A stretch of DNA of 64,000 nucleotides from Actinostola sp. cb2023 (Eukaryota > Cnidaria > Anthozoa > Actiniaria > Actinostolidae), in the NCBI GenBank assembly GCA_033675265.1, contig JAUJYZ010000403.1, forward strand, positions 1 to 64,000. The letters are read 5' to 3'. Of this stretch, positions 32,946-43,776 are shown piece after piece (position 1 is the first letter of the stretch; each line of letters opens with the position of its first letter). The notes under the pieces were generated by a model. That model did not search any database. It was not told the DNA's origin and worked only from the letters and a program-made list of their open reading frames with translations. Position numbers and translations under genes: made by a program.

Positions 32946-33365
32946 TACCTTATTCGCACTTAATTTCGCGCGTACTTAATTTCGACAGCATTTCGCGAGG
33001 CTTTTATTTTCGCGATTCCGATAAGAGAAAATGAAAAAAGAGCATTAAATTTCGCGAAAGCGGTATCAACAACATTTATTTTTTCTGAAAAAAAAAACTT
33101 TTACGGTTGCTCAGTTGCAAATGGTAGTATTATGTTGTTGAATAAGTCGTTTTAAAAAAAACCATTAATTAATTAATTAATTAAATAACGTTTAGTGTTC
33201 ATATTGATTAAATGGTTTCGATATGTATTTTTTTCTCTGGGTATTTTATTTCGCGTGATTAAAGTCCGCGAGCCTTTTTTTTCGCGAGGCCATAATTTCG
33301 CGATTTTTTTAAATTCGCGAAAATCGCGAACTTAAAGCCTCTCGAAATTAAGTACGAATAAGGTA
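32946..33365. mobile_element. MITE with terminal inverted repeats, 420 bases
   Basis: The left end TACCTTATTCGCACTTAATT and the right end AATTAAGTACGAATAAGGTA match with one mismatch. The body is rich in TTTCGCG and CGCGAAA motifs that also pair across it. The ends carry TA dinucleotides, compatible with TA-targeting DNA transposons. No coding frame. Confidence 0.8.
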
Positions 33366-33404
33366 CTCTATCACTACCAGTGCAAAGTTGGTCTTAAAAT
33401 GCAG

Positions 33405-33917
33405 TCAATCAGTCTCATCACTGTCGTCGTATTTTTGTAGAAGATTACTGATTTTATCCATCATTTGCATTGCCTTGTCACACATATCCACATGGCTTTT
33501 GCTCGCCTGTTTGGCAAGTTTTCCCCGGCTTGTTGTTTTTTTCTTCTTATTTTTTTGGGTCGACGGCGGGTCAGGATTAATCACTTCATCAATGGAGTCG
33601 TTGGAACTGCTGAGCTCGTGCAGGTCAGTTGCGGCATGAGCGAACTTGTTTAATTTTCTTTCCTCAGGGCAACACTTGCTCGAATAGCGAGTCATACTTT
33701 CTTTGATAGACTTGGACATTCTTTGCGACTGGCTGGTTTCTGCGGTTGGCTGTTGAGGTTTCTGTACGTTTAGGTTCACAATTCTTTGAATACGCTTCAG
33801 CGCGGCTTTCGTGCTTGCATTCAGGTAATATTCCCTAATTTTGTCATTTTGTAGGCAATTTCCCACCATTGGACCACTTACTCGTTCTTTAATATATGTG
33901 CGAGTATGTCTTCCCAA
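33405..33917 (-). CDS. Unknown 170-codon frame, basic with a C-terminal helix
   Basis: I do not recognise this protein. It reads cleanly from 33917 to the stop at 33405. It has a basic N-terminus (GRHTRTYIKERVSG), a Gln/Ser-rich middle, a Lys tract (KNKKKKTTSRGK) and a helical, hydrophobic-patterned C-terminus (DKAMQMMDKISNLLQKY) suitable for a coiled coil. The composition suggests a nuclear protein or a transposon accessory protein. The first Met may lie inside an exon, since the frame before it is open for a short distance (RCLWL). No neighbour helps to place it. Confidence 0.4.
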   Translation of the reverse strand: MGRHTRTYIKERVSGPMVGNCLQNDKIREYYLNASTKAALKRIQRIVNLNVQKPQQPTAETSQSQRMSKSIKESMTRYSSKCCPEERKLNKFAHAATDLHELSSSNDSIDEVINPDPPSTQKNKKKKTTSRGKLAKQASKSHVDMCDKAMQMMDKISNLLQKYDDSDETD

Positions 33918-34629
33918 CCAGAGGCAGCGAATAATTGGTAAGCTTAGAGTACTCTCCTAGCCTCCTCCTTAGTTGTCACTTTACAACGTTAACGTCAAAA
34001 TAACAAATATTAATATATGCCATGCAAGTGAATAGTATACTTTTCGTGCGCTCTGATTGGCTACTCAATCTCGGAATATCCTTGGCTATTCACCTCCGAG
34101 CAAAACAAGATAGCGTCGAGTTTTGCGAGCATGTCTTTTTCTTCTTGAAAATACATTTTATATATTTGGCTGGCTATTCACTTGTGTGGTATAATATAGC
34201 TAATTGCATAATCGTTGTCGGGTTGAAAATCATAAATCATAGAAGCTGAGACCGCAAGGATTGATGGGAAATCAGTTCATGAGCTACATTACGGTATATA
34301 TCCACGGATCCACCTCTACTCACCTCCATTTCCGGGAATAATTGTTCAATGTTCTTCAAATAAAACGTCCTTTATACAGAAAATGTTGTAGAAATTTAAG
34401 AAAAATCTATATGCTCCATACCATGCAAATCTAGCCAGAAAAGTATATTGTAACTTGCGACTATGAACATGTTCATGTTTTTATTTCGAATTCGCATAAA
34501 ACAATTGTCTGAACGGTTGATTAGCGAACCAAGGGTATTTCACGTGCGTTTTGCATATTTTGTTATATTTTGTAGGTGTTTCCCACTGCAGTAGATCATT
34601 AGCATATGGAGTAGAGTTATGCGAAAGAT
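33918..34629. other. No gene supported
   Basis: AT-rich, with a ctctgattggctactca CCAAT-type motif near 34051 that also appears near 26772, suggesting dispersed repeat sequence rather than a promoter. Confidence 0.4.
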
Positions 34630-34631
34630 CT

Positions 34632-34702
<71 letters not shown>

Positions 34703-34715
34703 GCCACTACCACTA

Positions 34716-34748
<33 letters not shown>

Positions 34749-35036
34749 GCTACTACTACTGCTACTGCTACTGCTACTGCTACTGCTACTGCTACTGCTA
34801 CTGCTACTGCTACTGCTACTGCTACTGCTCCTCCTCCTCCTGCTCCTCCACCTCCTGCTCCTCCTCCTCCTGCTCCTCCTCCTCCTGCTCCTCCTTCTCC
34901 TGCTCCTCCTCCTCCTGCTCCTCCTCCTCCTGCTCCTCCTGCTCCTCCTCCTCCTGCTCCTCCTACTCCTGCTCCTCCTACTCCTGCTCCTCCTACTACT
35001 GCTCCTCCTACTACTGCTCCTCCTACTGCTACTACT
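34630..35036. repeat. Compound triplet array: (TAC)n, (TACTGC)n, (TCCTCC/TGC)n
   Basis: The array moves from pure TAC/CTA triplets through a CTACTG hexamer block (about 34748-34828) to a TCC/TGC block (about 34829-35030). The triplet frame is kept throughout, so long low-complexity frames (Leu/Thr/Ala-Pro, and Thr/Tyr/Cys-Ser) appear on the plus strand. I treat these as artefacts. Confidence 0.95.
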
Positions 35037-35610
35037 ATTAAAACTAAACTTATTATGTTATTTACTATTATTGCCCTGGATATTTTAATTGAGACATGAA
35101 ATGAGGAGGGAGGGGGCGTCTCTAGGCAAACGGCGATACAGTGTTGTTGCTATTCGTGACGTCACGTCTCAGATGGATAATTTTCAGAATAGTTCCAGAC
35201 TTTCAGACGGCGAGAGCAAGGATAAAATCTTGAAAATATTCTTATTACGATCAACAGTGAATTTGGTTTGAACGTTTTTGGACAGAAGAGTTATCTTACG
35301 ATTGGATTTCGGTAAAACTTTGCCAGAATTTGCCGATCAGCAAGTTGTTTTCGAGGCTAAACATATTTCGATAATCAAAATGGAGTGACGATTTCAGCAA
35401 ACGTGGAAGATGCAAACTAATATTGTGAAGCTGAAATAGCATATCTCAAACCCACCATAGGAGGTTTAATAGGGAAGGGTTCAAACTTTATTCACGTGGA
35501 TTTTTGTGACCGTTGCTTCGCTGGAACTCCATATCAATCCTTTTGAACTTCAAATTTGGGTCTGACGATCTGCATCAGTATGGGCCAAAGAAAGCCGAAG
35601 CAGTACAAGA
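35037..35610. other. No gene seen
   Basis: Short frames only. No domain or paired splice sites are recognised. Confidence 0.45.
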
Positions 35611-35723
35611 TTTGAATAACAATAGAAACTATTGTACAACAATAGGAACTATTGTTAGATATGCCTCGTTCTACAAAGGACATGTCTTTGTAGAACTAGG
35701 CATCTATTATATTGTTATTCAAA
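35611..35723. mobile_element. Foldback element
   Basis: TTTGAATAACAATA and TATTGTTATTCAAA bracket an inner stem (TGCCTCGTTCTACAAAG / CTTTGTAGAACTAGGCA) around GACATG. A short tandem of 'aataggaactattg' lies in the left arm. 113 bases, non-coding. Confidence 0.75.
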
Positions 35724-37395
35724 TTTTGACCTGGTTTATTGCTATCTAGTGGTTTTCCCGAAACCCACTCCGGAACGTCAAAAAAATTAAACTAAAAAAT
35801 AAATGCAAATAAAGGTGAATGTCAGTTTATTGAGCAATATGTTTACATTTCGAGAAATTTTAAAAAGACGATCGCACAAGGATGCAGTCTATTGTTGGCG
35901 ACGCGCGGGCTTCCTGTGGCATGATGACGGCCGAAAACGTTTCAAATATTGAATAAAGGTTAACTTCAATCATTAAAGTTCTCAGAAATGTATTTCATTT
36001 TATCGTCCGATGCGTTTTGAGGGCGTTATTTGAGCGATCTGTATCATTCAGAAGTATCGATAGCATGTACAATCATGCTCACTCAAAAGGATTGACATGG
36101 TGTTCGGGAGAGATACAAATATTCAAACACACAAAAACTTAAAGATGGATTAGTGATCTACAAAACGTCCTATTTTGGTTGAAAAATGTTGTTTCCTTCA
36201 CTACAAAAAAACATGACTCTGTAGGACACGGAGTTCTGTCCCATGACAAAGATGGCGCAATCCCGCAAAAACTACAAGCACAAATAAAATTACAAAACAG
36301 CAAACAGAGCGATTAGTACACAACGAAAATGCGACAAAGCTGTTATTTGAAATACAAAGGACACTCACTAATAGTCAAAAGGATTTCAACTGGGCATTTA
36401 ATATTTCTCTTTGACGTTTTTGTTTCGGGTGCAGTGATTAACAGACTTTTACAAGTGCAAGCGACCCGAAGCCATCCCGCGGTTGCTATGTGACGTCACG
36501 AACTACAACAACACTGTACTGGATTGTTCAGCTGAAAACAATAGAGTCGCCCCCTTCCTCCTGCATGAAATACAACTTGACCTTGCTTGTTCGTCGAGAT
36601 TTAAAAACAAAAATCATGTAATCCATATTAGGGAAATAAAAACAGGGCGAAAACCGTCTTTCGCGGTTTTGATTCAGACGTACAACGCGAACCTTACCTT
36701 ATTCGTTCTTCCAAATCATCTAGCCTCCTCTTTGCAATTCTCGATTTAACTTCGATTTGTTTTTCTACGTAGCTGTTCAGCCGTTCCATCACTGAAAACA
36801 ACAAGCCAGAGTTGATTTGCTTCACTTCACAAGACTTGTTTACAGCCCTGGTCTGGTACACACTCAGTCAGATGCGAGGGATGTTCGATGTTAAATGTCC
36901 CTCGTGGAACAATGAAAACCGAGGTGATCATGGTATTATTTGAATTTTGCTTAACTTATCGCGCGCGCTGTGTAGATTTTCTCAGTTAGTTTAAATTTTG
37001 TTGTTAAGTTTCAATGGATTCAGCTTTCTTGTAATTACGATTTATAACGTACACTTTAACCCTGATGATGGCCATTGGCCGAAAGCTTGGTATATGATTT
37101 ATAAAGACCCAAAAATCAACGCGGAAGAAATATACAATTTCATAATATAATGAAACCTGCGTATAATTAAGTTTTAAAAATAAAAAATAAAAAAATTATA
37201 ATAATATTAATAATAAGAAGAAGAATAAATAATAAGAATAAATAAGAATAAGAATAAGAATAATAATAATAATAATAATAATAAAAGTAATAATAATTTC
37301 CAGGAGCACCTGTAATTTCATATCTTATTAAATTATCAATGGATCACTTACTTCCAATCTCCTTTTTTGTCACCTCTGTCAAAAAAGACGATTGT
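35724..37395. other. No supported gene; Penelope-like motif near its end
   Basis: No coding exon is convincing. The frame at 36483-36749 has no domain. At 37062-37084, CTGATGA, a perfect GGCC-ATT-GGCC stem and GAAA resemble the hammerhead-type motif found in Penelope-like retroelements. (AAT)n/(AATA)n runs at about 37200-37290 may be a retroelement tail. Confidence 0.35.
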
Positions 37396-37449
37396 AAGTT
37401 AGTCAATGTAGCACTTAAGTGCAGTGAACCTTAGAAAAGTGCCAATTAC

Positions 37450-38118
37450 CGTCCTCTTCCGATTCTTCCTCCGACTCGTTTTCCGACTCCTCGTACTTCT
37501 AAGCAAAAAAACCCAGGATGTATTGGTTACGGTAATTTTGTCAGACAAACCAGCAAATAGAACAACCAGCATTGCGAAAGAAAAACAAAACTTACAGACA
37601 CAGACTCCGCCATTTCCGTCCAATTCTTGTGAACTCCTGTCAGTTCTGTAGACACAAAAGAGGATAACATTATTCAGTGACGATTTGTAGCACTTTTAAG
37701 TGTGCTGAACATTTGAAAAGTGTCAATTACCATCTTCTTTCATATCCTCCACTACTGATATCTCCTCCTAAGTACAAAGGCAAGAAGTGGGTAAATATTC
37801 GTTGCTATATAACGCTCCGAAAACAAGTATTAAAAGTAAACAAAACTTACCAACGCATCGTCCGCCATTTCCGCCAAGATATTGGCTAGTTGGTCATCTC
37901 CCATCAATTCTATGGACAAATAAAACAACAGAATGACATTATTCATTCATGATATGTAGCACTTTTAAAAGTCTAGTGAACATTATTTTCATTGTATATT
38001 AGATTGTTAAGCTACTTTTGAAAAATGTTGTATGGTTAAAAAAAACAAAAACAACAACACTCAATTACCGTCCTCTTCCAAATCATGCTTAAAAAGCATC
38101 CACTACTGATCTCTCCTC
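37450..38118 (-). CDS. Tandem array of paired mini-exons in an acidic gene
   Basis: Two kinds of tiny exon alternate on the minus strand, each with its own splice sites. Type A (38118-38069, 37767-37731, 37498-37450) follows a ctttgta(c/t)ttag acceptor, encodes Glu/Ser-rich stretches (EEISVVEDMKED; YEESENESEEESEED) and ends in GA(T/C)G|GTAATTG. Type B (37909-37851, 37645-37596, with a decayed copy near 38215) follows a (t)c(c/t)a(t/c)ag acceptor, encodes ELMGDDQLANILAEMADDAL-like sequence and ends in |GTAAGTT. The repeat period is about 250-350 bases. The first type A copy (38118-38069) has an in-frame TAA in the frame used by its neighbours. Start, end and family of the gene are unknown. Confidence 0.5.
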
Positions 38119-38239
38119 CTAAATACAAAGGCAAGTGTGGGTAAATATTAATCGCTATGATCTTGTTCCGAAAATGACAGAAACATAGCAGATGAGCCGA
38201 ATAACTTACAGACATATGCATAAATTATAGAGTATTACA

Positions 38240-38933
38240 AAGATACTGATTTTCGGCATACTTTAGGGAATTTGCCTTTGTTAAATGACACAGTGTAATT
38301 GGCCATTACAAAAAAGAGCATGGGACTGGGACCAAGTCCGTAAAACTAATTTAATAAGAAACTAGCAAAACTTAAAAACTTAAAATCACATCAAACTTTG
38401 CACATATGATAATATGAATATGAATATCTATTTATATTTTTCAGTAGTATTTTTCATTATTATATATTATTATTATCGTTATTATGTATAATTACTAATA
38501 ATGTCCTGTATTGTTAACAGAGTTATTTGAGTTTGTTAAAATTACGTTTTTAAATATTTTCAATTTTTATATTATATCACCTAAATATAGTTTATATTAT
38601 ATATATTATATGGTCCTACATGAAAATTACTTTTGTAATTCTAGTTATTACCCAATAAAGTCTTATTTATCTATTTCAGGGCTCCTATTGATGACATTGT
38701 GTTCAGTACACTCTGAAAGGACAACCCTGTTCGGATAAAGGTTATTCATTCGGCATTCGAATAAAACTGTGCAACGGTTTACAATATGTTTCAATATAAA
38801 AAGTACAATATAACTTACTTGTGACTTTCGCTTCAAATTGGTCCTTGTATGCTAAAAACGTAAGGCCATATGTAATAAATGAATCTATCGAATAAATTCA
38901 TGTTCAATATAACGTGACCTACCTTAAAGTGCA
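38240..38933. other. No gene; possible retroelement 3' tail
   Basis: Very AT-rich. A stretch ending in CCCAATAAAGTC near 38650 looks like a LINE 3' UTR, but no coding part is attached. Confidence 0.35.
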
Positions 38934-39330
38934 ACCGAAGTGAAATATTTTATTGCATTTTATATTATAGATTATTGAAAGAAATAATGTTATCATAAAG
39001 ATATTTTTGTAAAATGATTACTTATTTATAAAAAGAAAAGAACATCAAACAATTTAAAGCTTTTTCGCAGGCATAAGATGTGTACTTTTACTCAGCTAAA
39101 AGTTGTTTCATGTTCTTTTCTTCTTCCACTGTAAAAGTCAAAATAAATTTAGAGGATTTGAGTGAAACAAAGTACTTTACAAACCTTGTGACGTCACACT
39201 CTGCAACATGTTTTTCTTGAATATCTTAGAAAGTAATCATTTTACAAAAATATCTTTATGATAACATTATTTCTTTCAATAATCTATAATATAAAATGCA
39301 ATAAAATATTTCACTTCGGTTGCACTTTAA
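38934..39330. mobile_element. Foldback element with long inverted repeats and TTAA ends
   Basis: TTAAAGTGCAACCGAAGTG at the left is exactly mirrored by CACTTCGGTTGCACTTTAA at the right, and complementarity continues for about 100 bases. TTAA at both ends fits the target duplication of piggyBac and Kolobok transposons. A partial second copy lies at 55586-55857. Confidence 0.8.
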
Positions 39331-39558
39331 GCTTGCTATTCATTTTGATGTTTTCTTTTGCTGTTTCTAAATAACATAAAGCGAAGAAAGGTAACTCGAA
39401 ATTCAAATCAATCACATCATCGTGGCATGGAAACAGCCAACATACATGCAAAACCAAAATCCGCTCAGCAATTGTAAAATAAAAGATAGAAGAATATATA
39501 ATAATAACAAACAAATGTCATGACAACATATTATAATGCAAATAAATAAATAAAAAAT

Positions 39559-39630
39559 CCAAGATGGCGTCCAAGATGGCGTCCAAGATGGCGTCCAAGA
39601 TTGCGTCCAAGATTGCTTCCAAGATGGCGG
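39559..39630. repeat. Six tandem units of TCCAAGATGGCG
   Basis: A 12-base unit is repeated about six times, with two units reading ATTG instead of ATGG. Each intact unit contains CAAGATGGCG, close to the YY1 core-promoter motif. It gives a WTPS-type repeat in one minus frame, which I regard as incidental. Confidence 0.85.
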
Positions 39631-39945
39631 ACAGACACCCTCGTCGAAACTAAACAGATCGATTAAACGACAAAATGCACAGAACTTATCAAAATAAGCA
39701 TTCACATTGCACAACGGGATCCTTATCTACCGTGTACTGAACTTTTTTGACATCAGCGTGAATAGCCTGGCAGTTATAATACTGTTCACACTCATTTCGT
39801 AGACAATCGACATAACTCTCACTGGTGTGAACTCTGCACTTTATTTACACTTTATTTAAAGAGGGTGACTAGAGTTACACAAAGTAATTTTCATCCAGAC
39901 CCTAAATAATAAAACTTTAAATGCAAAACAAAATAATATACAATA
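39631..39945. other. No gene seen
   Basis: No domain or exon series is recognised in this AT-rich interval between repeats. Confidence 0.45.
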
Positions 39946-40234
39946 CAGTCATTTGCAAAAATTCTGGCCGCCACGATATATCAATATATCAATATATCGG
40001 GTGCATTATGGGTAATTAAATAATACTATTTTGAGTTTCCTAACTTATTAAATGAAGCAAAATTTACAAACAACAAACGTATGACTAAAATAAACATTAT
40101 ACTAAATATTTATACCAACTTTGCTGGCGTTAACCCGCTTTAAGGGGAATTTGCTATTATTTAATTACCCACAATGCACCCGATATATTGATATATTGAT
40201 ATTTCGTAGCAGCCAGAATTTTTGCAAATGACTG
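39946..40234. mobile_element. Tc1/mariner-type MITE with TA target duplication
   Basis: The ends CAGTCATTTGCAAAAATTCT and AGAATTTTTGCAAATGACTG are perfect inverted repeats flanked on both sides by TA. CAGT-type ends and TA duplication are typical of Tc1/mariner. Complementarity extends about 75 bases and includes ATATATCAATATATC repeats. No transposase is encoded. Confidence 0.85.
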
Positions 40235-41210
40235 TAATAGAAAATATATATAAATGATATATACTAAGGAAAGTTAGAGGTCTTAATCAAAGTCTTTGCA
40301 TGACCATAAAAATTCTTCTAGACGAAGCTTTCTGTTGCCATGGATCTGTGTTCTAGCATTTCTTTCAGTCATTGTTGCCATTTGCCTTAGTCCTTTCCAA
40401 TAGGTCATGTTTACAGCAGTTAGTTGCAATCAGCAGTTTGAAAACCTGTGAAAAGTCTAACATCAGAGTCTAGTAAGCTGTTCAAATTTAAGGTAGTACC
40501 CTAGTATTTCTTGCTGGTGGATTTCAGAAGTTTCAATTTTTTATTCTATTTCCGATACTGAGTGAGTACAAGTGTACTAACAATCACGTTAGGTTGTAAT
40601 TATAAAAATTAAGGAATTCTTCTTACCATTGAATAACTGTGTGCACCTCGTCGCAGACCAGTGCAATTATGTTTTTTCTTAAATTTCATCTTGAATCACC
40701 GACGAACAATTTGGGGCTGCCATAAAGGAAATCAAACAGGCCTTTTCCCCTGTGTGATTTGTTTGTCGGCTTTTTTTGCTTTCACCCACAAATCCAACGC
40801 TGAATCCAAGCTTCCTCAGATAAATGACTTAGTCCTTCACAATTGAAGTTAGTGGAGAGAGTACAACTACCAGTGGATTGGCAGGGAGCAAATTATTGTC
40901 TCCAACAGGCTAGTGGATATCTTAATTCACACTATTTGTCATCGTGCCATGCACTGCTCTGCTGATTGGCCACAAAATATTTTATATCATTACATTCACT
41001 TCGTTCAAACGAACGTAAATTATTTACCGCTTAAGTTTACGAGTAAAAGACAGACTACAATGTATGGTTGGTTTGCTGCGGACCCAATAATCAGTGAGAA
41101 TCACAAAGTAAAAACGAAATGAAACATACAAGCATTGCATTCTAAACCGGACATTGCATGGTCTACCTTACGGCGAAAAATACGCTGCTCTGTGTCGCCT
41201 TGTGTCGACT
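40235..41210. other. No gene supported
   Basis: Frames at 40661-40846 and 40913-41122 have no recognised domain and sit in AT-rich DNA. No paired splice sites were convincing. Confidence 0.4.
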
Positions 41211-41732
41211 TCAATTTCTGTAGCCCTCTGAGGTTGTGTGTTGAACCTTTTCTTGCGAGCCACGGTTTCCTTGGCTTTCTTGAGGCGATATATACTCATC
41301 CGATATATACTCATCCGATATATACTCATCGACTACCTTCCATCCATCTTTAGACTTATGTGCAATTCTTATCAGCTTCTGCCTCTTCTTTAACAAGCGC
41401 TTAACTTCGTTTGCGAGCTTCTCTATGACGGCGTTGGAGCCACTATTTTCTTCTTTGATGCAGTTGAGAACTCCGTCTAACTGAGCGTTGAGCTCAAATT
41501 GCTTCTTGATACCCTTCATTTGCGATAGCTGCTTGTCTAGATTTGACTTCCCCTCTAGTTGTTTGCCTTTTTCTTCAAGCTTTTCTTGAAGGTAGTCCTT
41601 TAAGAGTCCGAACACATCATATGCTGAGACAGGGTTGCTTGGCTTTTCCTCGCTGGATCTTCGGGCTGCTTTCCTGCTCCTTTTGCTAACTATTTCACGA
41701 GAATTTTGACCTTCTTGCTCGATATCAGTCAT
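41211..41732 (-). CDS. Coiled-coil protein of retroelement type, 173 codons
   Basis: The frame starts at an ATG at 41732 and is clean to the stop. It has a basic N-terminus (SKRSRKAARRSSEEK), a long heptad-like helix (about residues 40-135: LKDYLQEKLEEKGKQLEGK, then a KRLLKKRQKLIRIAHKSKD region) and KDGWKVVDEY followed by a three-fold DEYIS repeat. This layout resembles the capsid/coiled-coil leader of retroelements seen in corals and anemones, where a KDGWKVVDEY-like motif precedes a zinc knuckle. That is a recollection, not a search result. No polymerase frame follows within 1 kb. Confidence 0.45.
   Translation of the reverse strand: MTDIEQEGQNSREIVSKRSRKAARRSSEEKPSNPVSAYDVFGLLKDYLQEKLEEKGKQLEGKSNLDKQLSQMKGIKKQFELNAQLDGVLNCIKEENSGSNAVIEKLANEVKRLLKKRQKLIRIAHKSKDGWKVVDEYISDEYISDEYISPQESQGNRGSQEKVQHTTSEGYRN
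41287..41331. repeat. In-frame 15-base repeat, three units
   Basis: GATATATACTCATCC is repeated three times (the last incomplete) and encodes DEYIS units on the minus strand. Fifteen bases keep the frame. Confidence 0.9.
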
Positions 41733-41909
41733 AGTGTAAGACTCTCTGAACTCGAATACACAATTGGGTCCGCAAGCGTGTGAGCAGAACGCTTGTTCTG
41801 CTACACCTTATATACTCTTGAGACTCCGCCCACTCTCAATGGAATTAACCGCCTAACAATTGGATCATATAACTGTTTATATAACTCTTCATACCAGCGG
41901 AAAATACAT

Positions 41910-42152
41910 TTAACTTCTCTTTTTGCTTTCTAAATTAAAGAAAAACTTCGTAGGTTTTTCGCCTTCTTCTATCCATTCGGCTTTCAAACGGATTTTAGAA
42001 CCTTCGAGCGAACATGTGTGCATTTGTTCGAGCTCTGTAAGGATAGTTTGCATGCGGTGCGTGTCTGCATGTGATGTGTTGAGAGATTGATACTCTCTGT
42101 TTAAGGTCTGGTTCTTTGTAGTGCAGTCGCCGTAGACAGGCGATCTTGCCAT
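41910..42152 (-). pseudogene. Fragment of LINE ORF2, region before the reverse transcriptase
   Basis: The 80-codon frame ends with RLKAEWIEEGEKPTKFFFNLE, a conserved link between the endonuclease and reverse-transcriptase domains in L1-like and CR1-like elements. Only this segment is present; neither the endonuclease upstream nor the RT downstream continues in frame. It is on the same strand as the ORF1-like fragment at 43465-43776. Confidence 0.6.
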
Positions 42153-43464
42153 ATCTGGTCAGTAGTGTGGTTCAGGGGTTTCATTAATTTTTAAAGTAGC
42201 CGTACACTCAATGTTTTTTCCTGTACTGATTTTGGGGAATGTCATATAGAAGATATACAGTAGAATACCGTCCACCATATATCAGGGCCGTAGTTGTGAC
42301 GTTGACGAGCGACAAAGACGCAAATTCCTAGGGGGGTGCGGAGGCATGCTCCCTCTAAAAATGTTGAGGTATAGGGTCTCTGAAATAGCATTTCCTGCCT
42401 TCTGAGAGTAGTTTCCAGGAAGTTTAAACTGACAGAAAATTGATCTAAAATACTAAACTAAAATATGTACACGGTTGTATCTATGAGTACTAGTACATAA
42501 CTAATCTTAAATCGATGTTTAAAAATGCAATCATACAAGACAATTTGAGGGCAATGAAGTTTGGAGTCCAAAGCTCATGTAAATTAAAAATCTAAAGAAG
42601 GGAGGCGCTCACAACTTCGTGCAATTGGCGCCAGAATGTCTGGGCTAACACAATCGCGCTAATTTCTAACTTGCGAAAAATTAATTTAGGAGCTATCAGA
42701 ACAACGAATGTGATTTTAACGCCCGATTTTAACAGTCAGTCAGTTTCAACTGATTTGCTAGATCAGAGTGCAAATATTATAATCGTGAATTAAGAAATCA
42801 GTGAAGCATTAATGAATCACTGGAGCGTGAATGACTTCAGTTTCATTGAATGAATCCGAATGGGAATAAATGTATGTATGATTAATTCTTGACATGGCTC
42901 ACTGAATTCTTATTTAGCACTAAATATTACTAAATAGTACTAAATGTTTTAACGTTGATTTCACTAAGTAAATATATTTCCACAACGTAAAAATGCATAC
43001 TTTATGTGTGTGTTTTTTTACATTTTCATCCAGCGCAGACGAAGCCTGCTTTACCTGGCCCTAAGCGCAGACGTACCTTCACGTATGGCTAATTAGGCGA
43101 TCTTTTTTATGTTACTTCGTTCGTAAAAGCCGCTCTTTACAAATAAAAAACTCAGCGAAGAAACGAAAGTCCGCGAAGGTTTTCCCGAAAATATAAGTTT
43201 TTTTGTCTGTTTATTTGTTTGATTTGGATATCAGCGATTTGAAGAGGTTCATACAGGAACGAAACTAGTCATCGCTATTTGATATTTGTAGTGCGTGAAA
43301 GATGTAAAGTTAAATAAATACTACAAAAAATATGAAGGTTGTTTGATTTGATTTTACATCTAGACAATAATTATTAAAAGTATGATCATACGCTGACAAA
43401 AGTAGCTGCCGGAGGCACGGCAAGTAGACGCAGGAGCTCCGGCGGTAACCGGCTTCTATTGAAA
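42153..43464. other. No gene seen
   Basis: AT-rich sequence with TAGTACTAAAT-type short repeats near 42910-42960, also found near 24540-24620. No coding evidence. Confidence 0.45.
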
Positions 43465-43776
43465 CCCCTGGCGGTTAGTTCTTCATCTGGCATCGCGATC
43501 GGTATGAATACCGACACATGGGTTCGTGGCTTCGCAGTCACGCGGAGGTTATAATGGCGATCTCCATGGTCGAACCCATGTGTCGCGATTTCAGTTGCAG
43601 TATCTTCGTCCTCACAGACGATGTCTATGGCCTATCCACGGTAGCTCCCTTGAGCTCCAATAATCTTGGTTTCATAGGTTTTTAGTGCTCGCAGCACGTC
43701 GATTGTCGATAGTTTGTCTTCCTTTTGTATATGTAGGCGGACAATATTTCCTGCTTTGATGAATCTTAACATCTTG
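43465..43776 (-). pseudogene. LINE ORF1-like RNA-binding fragment with one internal stop
   Basis: From MLRFIKAGNIVRLHIQ the frame reads through KIIGAQGSYRG, a TAG, then AIDIVCEDEDTATEIATHGF and HVSVFIPIAMPDEEL. The order of an RNA-recognition-like fold followed by VSVFIPxxxPDEEL matches ORF1 proteins of L1/L2-type LINEs in invertebrates, as I recall them. The TAG near 43636 interrupts an otherwise continuous frame, and the 3' part is lost after 43465. Confidence 0.5.

Noticed and set aside
34551..35099. 182-codon Leu/Thr/Ala-Pro frame
   Set aside because: Produced by the compound triplet array; all three phases are equally open there.
36483..36749. 88-codon plus frame
   Set aside because: No domain, no splice context and composition like the surrounding DNA.
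37450..38118. CRISPR-like spacing of repeats
   Set aside because: The repeats are mini-exons with splice sites in an animal genome, with unequal spacing and no short identical direct repeat.
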